Shown in pieces: positions 31,246 to 33,855 of a stretch of 33,855 nt of DNA; within the stretch, counting starts at the first letter, position 1, and every line of letters begins with the position of its first letter. The stretch covers positions 1-33,855 of the forward strand of contig CALKHC010000122.1 in NCBI GenBank assembly GCA_938091425.1, read 5' to 3'. Both the position numbers and the translations under genes were made by a program. Source of the stretch: an uncultured Luminiphilus sp. (lineage in GTDB: Bacteria; Pseudomonadota; Gammaproteobacteria; Pseudomonadales; Halieaceae). Below the pieces are notes generated by a model. The model searched no databases and was not told the origin of the DNA. It was given only the letters and a program-made list of their open reading frames with translations.

Positions 31246-33855
31246 CTAGATGAAAAGCTTGACGAGCTCAGTGGTGTGTTCGCGTCGAAGCGCGGACATG
31301 TCGCTATCCGACAGCACCTCGACCCTTTCGTCGGGCGTCACCTTAAACAGCGGCTGGCCTTTCGAGATGATCACGCCATCATCTTCTATTAGCACATCAT
31401 CGACAGTGCAGGAGAATGGCGCCAAAACTTTATTGAACATTTTCATCACTTCAACAATATACAGCGGCTCCCCCGCCTCAATATGCTGACCAGCCTCAAT
31501 ATAGAGCGGCGCCTCGGGTGCCTCGCGCCCATAGAACATCCCCCCGCTCTCCGCGACAATCTCGTCAGACTTTGCAACCGGTGGTGGCGCGAGTGCCTTA
31601 GACATCGCTTTCTGATGCTCCTCATCCAATAAGCGATCAGGCAGGTTGATAGTCATGTCGGAATTGATATCCAGATCATAAAAGCCGGTGAATCGCGCCA
31701 TCGCCGGCAACAACTCCAGAATCTCAGCGCCGGCTTGATAGCCGCGATGGGCCGCCTGTATAGCAGACCACGCTGAAACATCTACGGCATCAGGTGCTGA
31801 TCCCGCTAACAACTTGTTGATAGCGGTCCAGTCGTTGGTGTCGAATCGCTTGCTGAGTTCGGAGTAAAAGTCCTCCGCGTCTGAGAGGATGGCGTGGTCG
31901 TGGTCCCAAATCATATTGGCGGCCGGCAACGCGTCATTCCAATCCAGCCTCAGAAAGTGGTAAGTGTCGGCTAACACCTCGATGGGATTCTCTGCCCAAA
32001 AGAAATGACCGTCTTCGAATCGAAACGCGTCCTGATTAAGGCTCAACCAGCCGGATAATAGATGCGGTGAGGCCATTAGCTGTTTAATCGGCCGGAGGAA
32101 CAAGCTCTCTTTGGCGGAGAGCACTTTTTGCAGTGCGCCCTGATCCGAATCTGACGCCTGCACTCTCGCTACACACAGCTGCTGCCAGGCCACGTCAACA
32201 TCGACACGCCCTGCTTCCTGAGCCAGCTCACCCACTGCCGTGAGATAGGGCACGATAAATTGGGTGGTGGGACGTGCATTCACCGTACGGCCGAGAAACC
32301 AGTACACCAGCCCGTAATGGAAAGCGAGGTTGGTTGCCAGATCCTTACCCCGCAACCGACTGGCCCTCAGGACCTCTGCCATATGCTCATAAGCCGACTC
32401 GCGGCTGTCGCCCACAGTCAGCAACAGCGCGATATTGGAGTCGTAGGCACCCGCCAGCGTGTATTCCATGAACACATCAGTATCAGGGTTATGAAGACTG
32501 ATGCCCTGATCATCGCGGATCTCGCCCTCAATAGGATCAGACCAGAATTCAACAAGACCCCCGGCGCTAGGTTGTAGCGCATCGTTTGTAGCGTTGAGCC
32601 GTGCCTCGAGAGAATCCGGCAATCGTGCGATGCGCTCGGGCTTTGGCAACTTCTCGCCATGCGCCGCCAGCAGCACCATGGCCTCAACCAGTGACTCGAC
32701 CACGAAGGCGTCATCGGCATCATCGGGATTCACAAAACGCATGGCGTAGCAGAGCTCAGAGACGCGATGCTCCACCTGAATCCGGGTGTTCATCTCCATA
32801 AAAAAATGCTGATCACGATCGACAATACACTCAAAGGTGGACACAGAATCGAGCCCTACGGCCTCTCCGAAGAGAGCCGCCTCGGCTTCCATCGCGTCGA
32901 GTGTCCTGACGTCTTGCGCGAGCACAGCGGCCTCATCCGCTGCACCAGCCTGCGCAGCGCGCGCCTCAGCCGCCTGCAGAGATTCCCGGGTAACCGATAC
33001 CTCCAGCAGCTTTTGTTCATGCATCTGTAGGGAGCAATCCCTGCCACCCAGAGTAATGCACCAGTCGCCATTACCAATGACCTGAATCTCCTGGTGCCGG
33101 GTTGTTTCAATATTGAGCTCAACAAGCACGTTCTTGTTGTCGCCAACGCCCGTTGCTTTCACCTCGTTCAGAATCTCCCGAACCAGTTCGGGAGTGCGAG
33201 CGGCCTGCCCCAGCGGCACTATGCGCTGACCTTTGCCGCCGCCACCGCCGATGGCTTTCAAGCGCACCCGATTCTGCGGATACTGCTCGCTCATTTTTAG
33301 CACCGCCTCGGTCAGCGTCTCGCCCAGCTCTTCGATGGTGTAGAGGTCAACGCCCTTACGATAGCTGGCGGTGAGCACAGCCTCAGCCAGTGCCTCCAGA
33401 TCACCCTTCGGCGTCTCGCCCTCCAGTTGAAGATCGTGTTCCGAGACAAGCGCCGTCAAAGCGGTTTGATCGGGATGTTTTTTGAGCAGCGTTAAGGTCG
33501 TGCCGTTATCAATGCCGGGGGTGACCGAGACGCCAGCCTTCAGCGCTGTGCGCTTCGCCTCATCTTTGAGGCCCGCCTGTCGCACTGTGCGAGAGCATGG
33601 CCCAATAAAATTCAAGCCCGCCCGCTCCATTGACGCCACCATTTGCTCGTCCTCGGCCATAAAGCCGTAACCGGCAAAAATCGCGTTGTAGCCGTTGGCA
33701 TGAGCAATTGAGATGATATCGGCGATCCGCTGCTCTCTCTCTTCCTTGGTCGCGCCGCTGTAATCGGGCACACGGTGAACACGGCTCGGATCCGTGAGCA
33801 CCCTGAGCTCGGGCGCCAGTGCACCCCTGTAAACAATGGAGTCTTTTTCAGACAG
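31246..33855 (-). CDS. Atypical acyl-CoA (probably propionyl-CoA) carboxylase subunit: biotin carboxylase fused to biotinyl domain; N-terminus beyond window
   Basis: Biotin carboxylase motifs 'GGGGGKGQRIV', 'HQEIQVIGNGDWCITLGGRDCSLQMHEQK', 'FFMEMNTRIQVEHRVSEL'; biotinyl motif 'YIVEVMKMFNKVLAPF' (EVMKM encoded at 31438-31452). The frame stays open upstream of the listed GTG start to the window edge (LSEKDSIVYRGALAPELR-VLTDPS...). Confidence 0.88.
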   Translation of the reverse strand: MSEKDSIVYRGALAPELRVLTDPSRVHRVPDYSGATKEEREQRIADIISIAHANGYNAIFAGYGFMAEDEQMVASMERAGLNFIGPCSRTVRQAGLKDEAKRTALKAGVSVTPGIDNGTTLTLLKKHPDQTALTALVSEHDLQLEGETPKGDLEALAEAVLTASYRKGVDLYTIEELGETLTEAVLKMSEQYPQNRVRLKAIGGGGGKGQRIVPLGQAARTPELVREILNEVKATGVGDNKNVLVELNIETTRHQEIQVIGNGDWCITLGGRDCSLQMHEQKLLEVSVTRESLQAAEARAAQAGAADEAAVLAQDVRTLDAMEAEAALFGEAVGLDSVSTFECIVDRDQHFFMEMNTRIQVEHRVSELCYAMRFVNPDDADDAFVVESLVEAMVLLAAHGEKLPKPERIARLPDSLEARLNATNDALQPSAGGLVEFWSDPIEGEIRDDQGISLHNPDTDVFMEYTLAGAYDSNIALLLTVGDSRESAYEHMAEVLRASRLRGKDLATNLAFHYGLVYWFLGRTVNARPTTQFIVPYLTAVGELAQEAGRVDVDVAWQQLCVARVQASDSDQGALQKVLSAKESLFLRPIKQLMASPHLLSGWLSLNQDAFRFEDGHFFWAENPIEVLADTYHFLRLDWNDALPAANMIWDHDHAILSDAEDFYSELSKRFDTNDWTAINKLLAGSAPDAVDVSAWSAIQAAHRGYQAGAEILELLPAMARFTGFYDLDINSDMTINLPDRLLDEEHQKAMSKALAPPPVAKSDEIVAESGGMFYGREAPEAPLYIEAGQHIEAGEPLYIVEVMKMFNKVLAPFSCTVDDVLIEDDGVIISKGQPLFKVTPDERVEVLSDSDMSALRREHTTELVKLFI

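Overview
The window is a contiguous, gene-dense stretch of chromosome that looks gammaproteobacterial, possibly a marine OM60/Halieaceae-like organism (inferred from gene content and order only). I see no mobile elements, CRISPR arrays, tRNAs or rRNAs. Contents, left to right: (i) a left-edge-truncated secreted protein and a c-type-heme/Ig-like secreted protein (minus strand); (ii) a DUF4266-like lipoprotein, a DUF3570-like protein and an ApbE-like flavin transferase (plus); (iii) a POTRA-less BamA/TamA-like barrel and the tail-specific protease prc; (iv) serS, crcB, rarA, lolA, ftsK (minus); (v) trxB, aat, bpt, infA (plus), convergent with clpA/clpS (minus), which together form an N-degron locus; (vi) icd (minus) with an unusual leader; (vii) rluE, mnmA, hflD, purB, a RoxA/YcfD-like cupin and a small conserved protein (plus); (viii) nnr (minus); (ix) a propionyl-CoA to succinyl-CoA module: meaB, mcm/scpA, mce and a very long biotin carboxylase-BCCP protein that runs off the right edge (minus). 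Most of this is housekeeping. The best candidates for something under-described are the DUF4266/DUF3570/ApbE cluster, which carries an SGAS tetrapeptide resembling a flavinylation motif and a Cys-terminated mini-lipoprotein; the atypical biotin carboxylase; and tandem hairpin/poly-U elements in the icd leader. All functional assignments come from recognising protein motifs by eye. No database search was run.
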